Below are positions 1 to 6,324 of a DNA stretch of 14,087 nt, piece after piece. Position 1 is the stretch's first letter, and each line of letters opens with the position of its first letter. The position numbers and the translations under genes were made by a program. The notes beneath the pieces are model-generated. The model worked only from the letters and a program-made list of their open reading frames with translations. It was not told the DNA's origin and searched no databases. This stretch comes from JAOZHU01 sp964506435 (lineage in GTDB: Archaea > Thermoproteota > Bathyarchaeia > Bathyarchaeales > Bathycorpusculaceae), in contig CAZDLK010000051.1 of the NCBI GenBank assembly GCA_964506435.1, positions 1-14,087 on the forward strand, given 5' to 3'.

Positions 1-415
1 TTCTGCGCCATTGAAGCCAGCTGAGTCCGCTTTTCTTCCACAGTTCTTTGCATCGTGGGCAGGTGCAGTGGTCGTGGTCAGCGAAGTGGTGGCTGTTCGT
101 CCAGATGCCTGGCGAATGTTTGGAAACATCTTCAATGTAATCTAGTTGCTCTGCTCTGTGCTCTGGTTGGGTTGCGCAGAGGATGTCCCAGCGTACGTTG
201 AAGTTATCGTTTGTTCTCCATGCTGGACCCAGTGGTGACTGCGAAATCCAGTCTGGGTGGTTGCGAGCGGCGACGTTGTCTCCGAAAATGGCGATGTTAC
301 TGTACATGTCGGGTTTTGGCGGCATTCGTCTGCCTACTTCTGGTTTCACGCGGAACATGTCAAAGTCAAAGCCCGGAGCTTTTTTGGGCTCAAATAGGTA
401 TGTGCCGAATCTCAT
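1..415 (-). CDS. Hypothetical protein with His/Cys cluster, 5' part (runs off window)
   Basis: An uninterrupted minus-strand frame runs from the ATG at 415-413 to the window edge, 138 codons with no stop. A GGTGA Shine-Dalgarno (425-421) lies 5 nt upstream, and a CTTTATAA TATA-like box (461-454) lies about 40 nt upstream, so this start is well supported. The protein begins MRFGTYLFEP. It is rich in aromatic and Pro residues and has no signal peptide or membrane segment. Residues 109-122 read HHFADHDHCTCPRC, followed by ELW and a Trp-rich stretch (WLQWRR). The C-x-C-x2-C cluster followed by such a stretch recalls uncharacterised TIM-barrel, glycosidase-like proteins, but that is recall of a pattern and not proof. 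The C-terminus lies outside the window, so catalytic residues cannot be judged. Existence of the gene is solid; its function is unknown. Confidence 0.8.
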   Translation of the reverse strand, partial: MRFGTYLFEPKKAPGFDFDMFRVKPEVGRRMPPKPDMYSNIAIFGDNVAARNHPDWISQSPLGPAWRTNDNFNVRWDILCATQPEHRAEQLDYIEDVSKHSPGIWTNSHHFADHDHCTCPRCKELWKKSGLSWLQWRR

Positions 416-453
416 CGTTTTCACCTTTTACGACTGGAAAACGTAAGGCGATG

Positions 454-461
454 TTATAAAG
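454..461 (-). promoter_or_regulatory. TATA box of the leftmost minus-strand gene
   Basis: On the minus strand the bases read AAACTTTATAAC, a good archaeal TATA box with an A-rich BRE. A start site about 25 nt downstream (near 431) would give a leader of roughly 16 nt containing the GGTGA motif in front of the ATG at 415. Confidence 0.5.
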
Positions 462-630
462 TTTTGCATAATTAGTCCAGATATCTGCAGAAAGTTTCTA
501 CTTGCAACGTGGCATCGTTCCAGTTTGGAAGTTTTCTGGGTAATTGCTGTTTGCATCGGCTTGTTGCAGCGGCGTGTGTGGTTTGTAACCTTTTTAACTT
601 GAAACTTCCATCAGATAGTGAGATGAGACT

Positions 631-1035
631 ATGCCGATAAAGTATTTTCCCGCTCCAGAAATAAAGAAGCAAGTGGACGAAATTGTTTCTGACTTGGATT
701 TTTTCCATATTGTTCCTCAATTCGTTTTCTGTGTTAGAAGCAAAGGCTCCAAGGCTAAGCGCACTATAGCGCGCATTCATGGTTTGGGAAAAATTTGGCA
801 AGAAGTGCTGAACATTCCGACTGCTTACACTATCGAGGTTATTTCCGAGATTTATGATAAAATGCCTCCGGAAGAAAAAGAGAAAACTTTGATTCATGAG
901 TTGCTGCATATTCCAGGCGGTTTCTCAGGAGGGTTCCGTCCTCACAAGGGTTATGTTGAGCGGAAAACCGTGGAGCTTTTGTATAAGAAACTGCAGCAGA
1001 CGAGAGCTACAAAAAAGGCCATTAATCGCCTATAA
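631..1035 (+). CDS. Putative zinc metallopeptidase (HExxH, COG4900-like)
   Basis: A 134-residue cytoplasmic protein with no signal peptide. It carries a canonical zincin motif HELLHIP (His89, Glu90, His93), and His105 in the following FRPHKGYVE segment is a plausible third zinc ligand. Glu90 would be the general base. Length and layout match the small archaeal 'predicted metallopeptidase' group (COG4900; related to phage-type putative metallopeptidases), whose substrates are not established. A basic segment at residues 36-50 precedes the catalytic helix. The start ATG follows a purine-rich GTGAGATGAG at 619-628. An AT-rich CTTTTTAA element near 590-597 could be the TATA box. It lies 167 nt upstream of topoisomerase IB on the same strand. 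The metal-site assignment is firm; the cellular role is not known. Confidence 0.85.
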   Translation: MPIKYFPAPEIKKQVDEIVSDLDFFHIVPQFVFCVRSKGSKAKRTIARIHGLGKIWQEVLNIPTAYTIEVISEIYDKMPPEEKEKTLIHELLHIPGGFSGGFRPHKGYVERKTVELLYKKLQQTRATKKAINRL

Positions 1036-1059
1036 CTTATCGTGGCGTTTAGGTGAACG

Positions 1060-1067
1060 TTTTTAAG
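1060..1067 (+). promoter_or_regulatory. Candidate TATA element upstream of topoisomerase IB
   Basis: TTTTTAAGG is the best AT-rich element in the 167-nt gap before the topoisomerase gene. It would start transcription near 1090, leaving a leader of about 110 nt, unusually long for an archaeon. That leader would contain two very short ATG-initiated reading frames (1101-1118 and 1124-1147). Weak evidence; the gene could instead be read through from the metallopeptidase. Confidence 0.3.
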
Positions 1068-1202
1068 GTAGGAAAAGGTTGAAAAAACAAAGTTTGCCTT
1101 ATGCATAGGAAAAACTGAAGAATATGGAAACTTGGAAACACGCATAGAGGTTCCACTGTTGAAAGCCAGCAAAAACGTGCAGCGCCAAAAGAGGCTGAAT
1201 TA

Positions 1203-2843
1203 ATGAAACATGTTTTGAAAAGTCTGAAGCATAATGGGATATACGTTCCACCTTACGACTACAAGGGCTTCAGCGTTAAAATTCAAGGGCAAACCGTGAA
1301 GTTGACCCCTAAAAGCGAGCAGATGGCTATCGCGTGGATAAGGAAAACGCAGTCAATCTCAACTCCGCCAGACAAAGTTTTCATGAAGAACTTTATGCGA
1401 GAGTTTCTAGAACAGTTAAAACAAGAGAATCCGTCCTCACAGTTCCTAAGTTTATTCGCCTCAGAATATACTCAGAAAATAGACGATTATGCTGGAAACG
1501 ACATAAGCAATCCTGAAGCCGCAATCCACAAAGACATAGACTTCAGCGAAATTTCAGGTTTCTTGAAACAAGAAAAACAAAACAAAGAAAGCATGTCCAA
1601 AGAAGAGAAAAAACAGAAAGCAACCGAACGAAAAGCGGCAAGGGAAAACCTGAAAGCTGAATATGGCTTCGCTGAAGTTGACGGGCAAAAACTGGAAATT
1701 GCCAACTGGACAGCCGAACCTTCCTGTCTTTTTGCTGGTCGCGGTGACCATCCGCAGCGTGGAAAATGGAAACAAGGACCAAGCAAGGGAGATATAATTC
1801 TTAATCTCTCGCCAGACGCCCCAAAACCCGAAGGATGGAAAGTTGGGTGGGAACCTGATAAGCTGTACGTGGCAAAATGGCAAGATAAACTCACGGGCAA
1901 AATCAAGTACGTCTGGTTCTCTGACTCCGCGTTTCTCAAACAGAACCGCGAAAAAGAGAAATTCAAGAAAGCCGAAAAGCTAGGCAAACAAATCGCCACG
2001 ATTGAAGCGCATATACTCCGAAACCTTGACGCAAAAGATGAAACACGGCGAAAAGTCGCCACTGTATGCTGGCTGATTCTTAAGCCGAACATGAGGGTTG
2101 GCGACGAAAAAGACCCAGACGAAGCAGACACTGTCGGCGCAATCACGTTGAGGGATGAGCACGTTACAATCAACGGCGACATGTTGCACTTTGATTTTCT
2201 CGGCAAAGACAGCGTCCGATGGATCAAAAACGTGCAAGCACCACCAGAAGTAATTGCAAACATTAAGCATTACAAGGAAGCAAGCAAAGAATACCTTTTC
2301 GAAGGAATAGACAGCAAAAAAGTCTCACGCTTCCTTTCAGAGAAAATGCCTGGGCTCACAGCTAAAGTTTTTCGTACTTGGCGGTGTACGAAAACGGTGA
2401 AGGAAGAGCTGGAGAAAAGTGGCGTTAAGAAAAGCGACCCTGAATACTTGAAGACTTTCGGTGCGAAAATGGCTAATTTGAAAGTTGCTGAAGTTGCTAA
2501 TCACAAGCGGAAGGTTTCGCCTAACTTTGATGAACGCTTGGCTAAAAAAGAAGCTGCCCTCAAAGAGCTTTATGCGCAGTTGGAGGCGAAGAAGGCTGCA
2601 GGCAAAAAAACCGAGTCTCTTGAAACTCGAATAGAAAAGAAAAAGCTGGACATAGAATTAACCAAGCTTACTAAGGAGTATAATTTGGGCACTTCGCTTA
2701 AATCGTACATTGACCCTACAGCGTATGTAAAGTGGGCTAAATCGGTGAATTTTAACTTGGAAAAGTTTTATCCTACGACTTTGCGGAAGAAGTTCAGTTG
2801 GGCGTTGCAGGGTAAAACTGAAGCTGAGTGCGTCACTGCATGA
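1203..2843 (+). CDS. topIB: DNA topoisomerase IB (eukaryote-like)
   Basis: Relaxes positive and negative supercoils by nicking one strand through a 3'-phosphotyrosine intermediate and allowing controlled rotation. The 546-residue protein aligns with the human Top1 core almost from its first residue (HNGIYVPPYDY recalls the human HKGPVFAPPYE). N-terminal core subdomains span about 1-240 (with FAGRGDHPQRGKWK at 177-190), the catalytic domain about 255-440, a charged Lys/Glu-rich coiled-coil linker about 443-492, and the C-terminal tyrosine domain 493-546. All five catalytic residues are present: Arg298 (MRVGDEK), Lys335 (FDFLGKDSVRW), Arg391 (LTAKVFRTW), His434 (VANHKRK) and Tyr502 (SYIDP). The long disordered N-terminus of eukaryotic Top1 is absent, as in other archaeal forms. 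A GAGG motif at 1191-1194 lies 8 nt before the ATG. The stop overlaps the next gene. Archaeal members are known mainly from Thaumarchaeota and relatives. Confidence 0.96.
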   Translation: MKHVLKSLKHNGIYVPPYDYKGFSVKIQGQTVKLTPKSEQMAIAWIRKTQSISTPPDKVFMKNFMREFLEQLKQENPSSQFLSLFASEYTQKIDDYAGNDISNPEAAIHKDIDFSEISGFLKQEKQNKESMSKEEKKQKATERKAARENLKAEYGFAEVDGQKLEIANWTAEPSCLFAGRGDHPQRGKWKQGPSKGDIILNLSPDAPKPEGWKVGWEPDKLYVAKWQDKLTGKIKYVWFSDSAFLKQNREKEKFKKAEKLGKQIATIEAHILRNLDAKDETRRKVATVCWLILKPNMRVGDEKDPDEADTVGAITLRDEHVTINGDMLHFDFLGKDSVRWIKNVQAPPEVIANIKHYKEASKEYLFEGIDSKKVSRFLSEKMPGLTAKVFRTWRCTKTVKEELEKSGVKKSDPEYLKTFGAKMANLKVAEVANHKRKVSPNFDERLAKKEAALKELYAQLEAKKAAGKKTESLETRIEKKKLDIELTKLTKEYNLGTSLKSYIDPTAYVKWAKSVNFNLEKFYPTTLRKKFSWALQGKTEAECVTA

Positions 2844-3115
2844 ACATCACTGAAACAAAGAACGGCGCAGTCATTGAGGTATTTGTGAAGCCGAACCAGC
2901 CAAAATTCAACATCAAAGTAGATGGCGAGGAAATAATAGTTTTCTGTACTGAAGAGCCAGTTAAAGGCAAAGTAAACAAAGAAATCATAAAAGAGCTCTC
3001 AAAGCTTTTCCACGCTAAAGTGGAGATTGTTTCAGGCTTTACTTCCAAACAGAAAAAACTTCTGATAGCAAATGTTGGAAAAGGCGATGTGGAACATTTT
3101 TTGCGCATTAAGTGA
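2840..3115 (+). CDS. DUF167 (YggU-like) family protein
   Basis: A compact 91-residue protein of the DUF167/YggU family (COG1872), a small alpha/beta fold of unknown function. Family signatures visible are VKPNQPKFNIKVDGEEIIV near the N-terminus, the central EEPVKGKVNKEIIKELSKLF helix, and the closing VEIVSGFTSKQKKLLI strand-turn-strand. I chose the ATG at 2840, which overlaps the topoisomerase stop (ATGA), because the family normally starts just before the first beta strand (MNITETKNGAVIEV). An in-frame ATG at 2828 would add only MRHC. The 4-nt overlap implies translational coupling with topoisomerase IB. No function should be inferred from this beyond co-expression. Confidence 0.88.
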   Translation: MNITETKNGAVIEVFVKPNQPKFNIKVDGEEIIVFCTEEPVKGKVNKEIIKELSKLFHAKVEIVSGFTSKQKKLLIANVGKGDVEHFLRIK

Positions 3116-3315
3116 CTGGGCGTTTAGTCTGAAGCGCGAAGAGTAAACTTGATAAGCGTTCGATGACCAACTCCTAATTGGAAGCAGGAATTGGAAATGA
3201 ATACGCCCCTGTTTCACGCGGCAGCCTTCATTGAATGATGACTTGTTTCAGTATCCACAGCTTAGTTGATGCGGCTTTGCAGAGTTGAAAATATCGCCAT
3301 AGGTTTGGTGGGAAA

Positions 3316-4260
3316 ATGAACCTCTTTAAGAAACTGCTCTGTGCAGCTCTGGTAGCTCTGATTCTAATAACCGTGGCAGTTATGCTTATTCAAGTATCCA
3401 ACCGTGGCGCTGTGGAATTAACTCTTCAAGACAAAACGCGTTCCTTCATGACAGACGTGGCAGGATTTGACTTAACAAAGTACAAAGTGAACGTTACTCA
3501 AAAGCAGCCTTATACTTTCAGCGGTGTGGTCAGAGAAACTGTTTGTTATATCTTGGAGTCAAATGAAAGCCGCTTAGAAGCATCTTGTGGCTTCATGAAC
3601 GGAACCTTGGCGCACTTCGATATTTACGCGTCTGATGGTTCACCATTTTATCTTCAACCGTTGCCCAATGGCAGTCTTGACGCTGTTAAAGGGTTTCTGC
3701 AAAGGTACCAAGTCTACTCAAATGCTTCGATAGTTCAGGAAGCGCTCAACATTCTGGGCACGATTACAGAATTGGAAGCGATGAATACAACAGTCGGCAA
3801 CCTGAAAATGCGGGTAACAGGCGATTCTATCGATTGGGTGCGCACAATTAGCGGTCTTGAGTTTCCAACAGGATTAAGCATTAGTTTGAATAACAGCGTC
3901 GTGGACACGTTCAGTGATGAATCAAGCTTCTATCACATAGGCAGCGCTGACGTGGATATTGCACGTGAAGAAGCCGTGCGCATTGCTTTGGAAGAAGCAA
4001 AGAATTATACTACAGTCACTCTTTGGGGCATTGGGACGCTGCCGTTTAAAGTGGCGGAAGAACCGTTGACAGTGGAGCTGTATGTCGCAACCGCAAATTT
4101 CACGATGTACCCCTGCTGGCGTGTCCGCTTTGTTGCCGACCCCGAAGTATACAGCGTTTCTGGCGTTGAAGTGGGCGTTCGGGCTGATACAGGTGAAATC
4201 GTCTACAGTCAAACAACCACTTATTCTTGGGAAGCCTTCGTCAACCGCAATTCACCCTAA
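3316..4260 (+). CDS. Membrane-anchored extracytoplasmic protein with PepSY-like C-terminus
   Basis: A 314-residue protein with short basic N-terminus (MNLFKK) and one hydrophobic segment at about residues 7-26, which acts as signal anchor or uncleaved signal peptide. No archaeal lipobox is evident. The remainder is hydrophilic and carries many N-x-S/T sequons (for example at 83, 95, 118, 136, 157, 192, 230 and 261), which fits an exported, N-glycosylated archaeal protein. Residues about 213-300 (an AREEAVRIALEEA helix, then YPCWRVRFVADPEVYS and VGVRADTGEIVYS) have the helix plus beta-hairpin pattern of PepSY-type domains ending in D-T-G-E-I. The middle (30-210) matches nothing I recognise. 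A GGTGGG at 3307-3312 precedes the ATG. It is flanked by a 200-nt gap upstream and a convergent operon downstream. The product is hypothetical; its location outside the membrane is well supported. Confidence 0.8.
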   Translation: MNLFKKLLCAALVALILITVAVMLIQVSNRGAVELTLQDKTRSFMTDVAGFDLTKYKVNVTQKQPYTFSGVVRETVCYILESNESRLEASCGFMNGTLAHFDIYASDGSPFYLQPLPNGSLDAVKGFLQRYQVYSNASIVQEALNILGTITELEAMNTTVGNLKMRVTGDSIDWVRTISGLEFPTGLSISLNNSVVDTFSDESSFYHIGSADVDIAREEAVRIALEEAKNYTTVTLWGIGTLPFKVAEEPLTVELYVATANFTMYPCWRVRFVADPEVYSVSGVEVGVRADTGEIVYSQTTTYSWEAFVNRNSP

Positions 4261-4324
4261 ACTGTCGATTTATTAATCCTACTACAAGAAACGCAAACAC
4301 TAAGCAGGACTCGTTCGCTTTCTG

Positions 4325-4358
4325 GAGTGCTCTAAGCAAACAGCGCTCTACGGTTTTC
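4325..4358 (+). terminator. Possible terminator between convergent genes
   Basis: GAGTGC (4325-4330) can pair with GCGCTC (4343-4348) across a 12-nt loop, with one G-U pair. It is followed by a T-rich run TTTTCTTT (4353-4360). It lies in the short gap between two converging genes, where a plus-strand stop is expected. The stem is short, so support is modest. Confidence 0.3.
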
Positions 4359-4365
4359 TTTGGAT

Positions 4366-4668
4366 TCATAGGTTAACTTGCCATCGTTCCTGCAATTTCT
4401 TACTTAGCTGTCTGCCTATCATCATCGCGCCAACTGTTGAAAGAAGACTAAGGAACAGGCTAGAAATCAAATTCATAATTGGACTAAAGCCTCTTTCGAC
4501 ACTGCCCCACCCAAGCAGATAAACTGATAATACCAACAATTCACAAACGCCAATGCCGGCTCCATAACCAATTACATAGGCAACACGCCTTTTACCGCTT
4601 GCTCTTTCCCGAGAAGACGACATATAGAGTTCTCTGGGAAACCAGCCTCGGATACGAGATCTAATCAC
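4366..4668 (-). CDS. Small two-TM membrane protein with RIRGWFPRE N-terminal motif
   Basis: A 100-residue protein starting at GTG (4668-4666). The start is set by the shared motif: MIRSRIRGWFPREL puts RIRGWFPRE at residues 5-13, as in its two upstream neighbours. A basic stretch follows (SSRERASGKRR), then two hydrophobic segments at about 29-53 and 64-86 and a basic tail (KKLQERWQ). The 25 nt between it and the preceding gene hold only a weak purine tract, so it is probably translated from the same mRNA at modest efficiency. It is the last gene of the minus-strand operon that begins with an HTH regulator. No family is recognised. Base composition is more AT-rich than in the housekeeping genes around it. 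Confidence 0.75.
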   Translation of the reverse strand: MIRSRIRGWFPRELYMSSSRERASGKRRVAYVIGYGAGIGVCELLVLSVYLLGWGSVERGFSPIMNLISSLFLSLLSTVGAMMIGRQLSKKLQERWQVNL

Positions 4669-4693
4669 GAAATTCTCAAATTTTTTAGCGATT

Positions 4694-5254
4694 TTAGACC
4701 CCTGCCTGATGCTTCATTCGACTGATAGTACTGCAAATCTCGTCTGGGTTATTTGAAGAAAAGACGAAAGGTCTTCCTTTTAACTGGTTAATTTTTACCG
4801 CATTGCTGAAGGACGTTGAATATGCCCAAGAGCCATCAGTTCCATGTCTTATTCCAACACCTAAATACTTTCCAAAATTTGCTTTAGTATGCTCACATGA
4901 AACTATGTCCGAAATAGCAATACGTTTGTGATTCAGGATGCCATACCTAACTATGAGTTCCTTTGAAGTTATTTTTATTCGGACACCTCGATAGTTTCTA
5001 TATAATATTACCAAAAAAATCAGAGGAAACGAAATGATGATTGCAAAGAGAGGGTTCTGTATAGAGATACTAACCCAAATGGCTATTACCAGCACAAATA
5101 AAGCAAGCATTAAAATAGACCCTGCGATAGCCGTCATGAATTTTCCAACTGAGACCCATTCAGAATACACGGTATCAGCTTGAAAACTAAAGCTAAGAGT
5201 TTCTTTAGGAAACCAACCTCTAATACGTGATCCCAAACCGTGCTTCACATTCAT
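4694..5254 (-). CDS. Two-TM membrane protein with bacterial PH-like domain and RIRGWFPKE motif
   Basis: A 186-residue protein. RIRGWFPKE occupies residues 10-18. Two hydrophobic segments follow at about 38-62 and 68-86. The cytosolic C-terminal part (about 91-182) has the pattern of a bacterial pleckstrin-homology-like domain (YdbT/DUF304 type): a strand VRIKITSKELIVRYGIL, then NHKRIAISDIVSCE, and a closing FSSNNPDEICSTISRM helix. Such domains sit next to short membrane hairpins in bacterial and archaeal envelope proteins of poorly known function. The ATG overlaps the upstream stop (ATGA), with AGGAG 8 nt before it, so it is translationally coupled to its neighbour. The PH-like call is made from pattern only; the membrane topology is clearer. 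Confidence 0.8.
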   Translation of the reverse strand: MNVKHGLGSRIRGWFPKETLSFSFQADTVYSEWVSVGKFMTAIAGSILMLALFVLVIAIWVSISIQNPLFAIIISFPLIFLVILYRNYRGVRIKITSKELIVRYGILNHKRIAISDIVSCEHTKANFGKYLGVGIRHGTDGSWAYSTSFSNAVKINQLKGRPFVFSSNNPDEICSTISRMKHQAGV

Positions 5255-5787
5255 GCTTTCAACTCCTGATTAGTTACTTTTTTCACTGCACCGACAAACG
5301 AAATTAATCCTGTAACTATGCTGAGAAGTGACAAACCCAGTACTGCCGAGTTCCCAAGAGCAAGGTCAACATCAATTTGACTGGGGCTAAAACTTGTGCT
5401 ATGCAGTAGATTGATGAAATAATAGCTGGGAGAAAAGACGAAAGTGAGTAATAGAGACAAACCGATGATTGTCATGAATGCACTAAATCTTATGTTTCTG
5501 AGAGTCAATCTTGGATACAGAATCGCCATTATGCCTAGTAAGAGTCCAATGTATCCAATCGGCAGATTGTAACCCCAAAGAGAACCCACGACATACGGCT
5601 CTACAATAGAATGGTAAACACCAAAAGGAACAACCAACAGAGCACACATTGTTAAGCCGTAAGTCAACCGAAAAAACTGAAAACGCGAGAAACGATCAAC
5701 CATTTCAATTCTTCGCTGACGAGGCAAAGACCCTTCTTTGGGAAGCCAACCTCTAAGGCGGTTCTCCAAGTCTCTAATAAGCTTCAT
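5251..5787 (-). CDS. Four-TM membrane protein with RLRGWLPKE N-terminal motif
   Basis: A 178-residue integral membrane protein. RLRGWLPKE is at residues 10-18, the same position as in the next gene, followed by a basic linker (LPRQRRIEMVDRFSR). Hydrophobic segments lie at about 39-61, 74-92, 101-120 and 146-168. No catalytic or transport motif is visible. The ATG overlaps the stop of the HTH gene (ATGA) and is preceded by GAGGTGA, 4 nt away, an excellent Shine-Dalgarno, so the start is secure. Its own stop overlaps the next start in the same way. The two 4-nt overlaps tie regulator and membrane proteins into one translation unit. Function unknown. Confidence 0.82.
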   Translation of the reverse strand: MKLIRDLENRLRGWLPKEGSLPRQRRIEMVDRFSRFQFFRLTYGLTMCALLVVPFGVYHSIVEPYVVGSLWGYNLPIGYIGLLLGIMAILYPRLTLRNIRFSAFMTIIGLSLLLTFVFSPSYYFINLLHSTSFSPSQIDVDLALGNSAVLGLSLLSIVTGLISFVGAVKKVTNQELKA

Positions 5788-6262
5788 GAGTTCACCTCTG
5801 GAACCAGCTTGCTGAATATGATGTGCGCCAGCCTGCCAGGATGAATCTTAGCAGCATCTTCCACAACTATGCCTCTTTCTTTAGCTATGTCCAGCAAGTA
5901 CCCGCGGATTTGACGGAGGAATTCTTCATTGGTCACCTCTTCNNNNNNNNNNAATACCACACTTTTATCCCATGACTTGTGCTGTAGGTCACGATGGCTT
6001 TGCGCTTGAGCGCTGGATGATAACCTAAAAGTACAGCTTCTTTCGGGTACACACACGTCACTTGCAGGTCGTTGGTGCGTGCAACTTCCAAAAGCGTTGC
6101 AGACAACTTGGCTTCAGCCGCCAGTTTTGTCTGGTTAACAAATTGCCGCGTGGTTCTCAGCTTGTCAGCGATTACAGCCACGGACAAGCCTCTGCTGACC
6201 AGCGACCACACTGTTTTTTGTTTCTGGCTAAGCGGCGAAGATAAAGAATAAGTTGGGCTCAT
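5784..6262 (-). CDS. HTH transcriptional regulator, interrupted by an assembly gap
   Basis: Two reading frames either side of ten Ns are best read as one gene. The 5' part (6262-5953) encodes a sigma70-r4/LuxR-like helix-turn-helix: SQKQKTVWSLVSRGLSVAVIADKL followed by the recognition helix TRQFVNQTKLAAEAKL. A VTYSTSHGIKVWY strand pair comes next. The 3' part (5942-5784) continues EEVTNEEFLRQI to AHIIFSKLVPEVNS and stops in an ATGA overlap with the first membrane-protein gene. The frames do not join across exactly ten bases, so the N run has nominal length and some residues are missing. I start at the second Met (MSPTYSL, 6262) because GTGAGG lies just upstream. An in-frame ATG at 6280 would sit too close to the AT-rich promoter. 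It probably regulates its own operon; the target is not shown by sequence. Confidence 0.72.
5943..5952. other. Run of ten Ns (assembly gap)
   Basis: Ten undetermined bases inside the HTH gene. The upstream and downstream frames do not join in phase over ten bases, so the run is probably a placeholder of nominal length. Confidence 0.95.
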
Positions 6263-6324
6263 CTCCCTCACTGTAAACATAAATATATTTACAAATATTT
6301 AACATTTACTGCCTCCCTTCCGAA

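Noticed and set aside
183..459. Two overlapping plus-strand open frames of 82 and 87 codons
   Set aside because: They lie opposite a longer uninterrupted minus-strand frame that has a TATA box and Shine-Dalgarno; their products look like antisense translation.
472..909. 145-codon minus-strand open frame
   Set aside because: Opposite the HExxH metallopeptidase gene; the product is low-quality and without motifs.
1487..2270. Several long minus-strand open frames, including one of 258 codons
   Set aside because: All antisense to topoisomerase IB; Ser/Phe-rich shadow translations of a Lys/Glu-rich gene.
3129..3242. Possible C/D box sRNA (CTGA at 3129, CGATGA at 3161, ATGATGA near 3235)
   Set aside because: The spacing between D'-like and C'-like boxes is far too large and no terminal C/D pair closes the molecule.
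3316..3345. Lipoprotein signal (Cys9 in KKLLCAAL)
   Set aside because: The Cys is too close to the N-terminus, before the hydrophobic core, and there is no L-A-G-C-like lipobox after it.
5850..5920. QIRGYL in the 3' part of the HTH protein as a fourth copy of the RIRGWFPKE tag
   Set aside because: Only Ile-Arg-Gly plus an aromatic residue match; Pro and the following charged pair are absent and it is C-terminal.
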